From NCBI GenBank assembly GCA_025201865.1, contig MU602896.1, forward strand, positions 1 through 14,407: DNA of 14,407 bases. Reading direction: 5' to 3'. Origin of the DNA: Ramicandelaber brevisporus (lineage: Eukaryota; Kickxellomycota; Ramicandelaberales; Ramicandelaberaceae). Positions 14,142 through 14,407 of this stretch are shown here, piece after piece (the stretch's first letter is position 1; each line of letters begins with the position of its first letter). A program made the translations under genes and the position numbers. The notes beneath the pieces were generated by a model. The model did no database searches. It was not told where the DNA came from and was given only the letters and a program-made list of their open reading frames with translations.

Positions 14142-14147
14142 AATAAA
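14142..14147 (+). terminator. AATAAA poly(A) signal of UPF1
   Basis: A perfect AATAAA lies 30 nt after the UPF1 stop, followed about 16 nt later by an A-rich stretch. This implies a very short 3' UTR and a cleavage site close to the convergent gene's stop at 14195. Confidence 0.8.
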
Positions 14148-14194
14148 GAGCTTTGCAAATATAAAAAAAACTATAACTTAAGAATGCTAAGCAA

Positions 14195-14407
14195 TCATCT
14201 AAACTGGTCCTCGGAGAGGCCGAGCATGCGCAGCAGGTTGCCGCTGAGGATCTTGGCCTTGTCGGCGGCGGAGAGCCAGTCGCAGCTGTCGACGAGCTCG
14301 CCGGGCCGCTGCTCGCCGAGCGGGAACGGATAGTCCGAGCCGAGCACAATGTTGTCGACGCCGAGCTTGGCCACGAGCAGGCGCAGCGCGTCCTCGTCGT
14401 GCACCAG
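14195..14407 (-). CDS. ACMSD-type amidohydrolase, C-terminal part (partial)
   Basis: The last 70 codons of a gene whose N-terminal part lies beyond the right edge. ACMSD converts 2-amino-3-carboxymuconate 6-semialdehyde to 2-aminomuconate semialdehyde in the kynurenine branch of tryptophan catabolism, diverting carbon from quinolinate and NAD synthesis. The fragment has the family's C-terminal signature: VHD near the edge, then LGVDNIVLGSDYPFPLGE, with the conserved metal-site Asp in GSDYPFP, then PGELVDS, a helix ending ILSGNLLRMLGL and a short tail to TGA (14195-14197). The match to animal ACMSD from memory is strong and co-linear. The reading frame continues to the window edge; apparent starts inside it are GTG codons and not real. 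It is much more GC-rich than the SNF2 gene. It is convergent with UPF1, with 83 bp between stops. A related decarboxylase of the same amidohydrolase family remains possible. Confidence 0.85.
   Translation of the reverse strand: MVHDEDALRLLVAKLGVDNIVLGSDYPFPLGEQRPGELVDSCDWLSAADKAKILSGNLLRMLGLSEDQFR

Noticed and set aside
1-14407. Mobile element, tRNA or rRNA gene
   Set aside because: No transposase or reverse transcriptase motifs, long terminal or inverted repeats, or tRNA/rRNA-like segments were seen in the gaps.

Overview
The window looks like nuclear DNA of a compact, intron-poor eukaryote, most likely a fungus outside the budding yeasts (an early-diverging lineage is my best guess). Evidence: ORFs of 6.4 kb and 4.2 kb encode eukaryote-only proteins (a RING-SNF2 ATPase and the nonsense-mediated decay helicase UPF1) without interruption; NTF2 is also intact; TATA boxes, an AATAAA signal and short intergenic gaps are present; and the UPF1 zinc-binding CH domain has a yeast-like Cys pair. 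The SQ/TQ-rich tails of UPF1 and the animal-like ACMSD fragment mean another opisthokont or protist cannot be excluded. No rRNA, tRNA, transposon or CRISPR array was found.

Layout, left to right. Positions 1-153 hold the C-terminal end of an unidentified Gln-rich protein (+ strand). Next come two paralogous genes in tandem on the minus strand (289-615 and 1172-1498). Each encodes a 108-residue secreted protein with six conserved cysteines, and each has a TATA box at almost the same distance from its ATG. Positions 1499-2037 are promoter and spacer, with a 16-bp tandem repeat. Positions 2038-8439 (minus) encode a 2133-residue Rad5/HLTF-type SNF2 ATPase with a RING between its helicase lobes, a HIRAN-like region, SUMO-interacting motifs and an AT-hook. 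It is preceded by a roughly 640-nt stretch with no ATG on the coding strand.

NTF2 (9311-9682, minus) and UPF1 (9888-14111, plus) are divergent and share a 205-bp promoter region with a 13-nt A tract and a CAA/CAG-rich UPF1 leader. UPF1 ends convergently with the C-terminal part of an ACMSD-type decarboxylase (14195-14407, minus, running off the window).

Functionally the window mixes housekeeping genes (nuclear import of Ran, mRNA quality control, DNA-damage or chromatin remodelling, tryptophan catabolism) with a small lineage-specific secreted family. I see no sign that they form one pathway. The least explained parts are the secreted pair and the degenerate RING of the SNF2 protein. Several apparent start codons are TTG or GTG; I moved starts to the first sensible ATG, which shortens the SNF2, NTF2, UPF1 and secreted-protein models.
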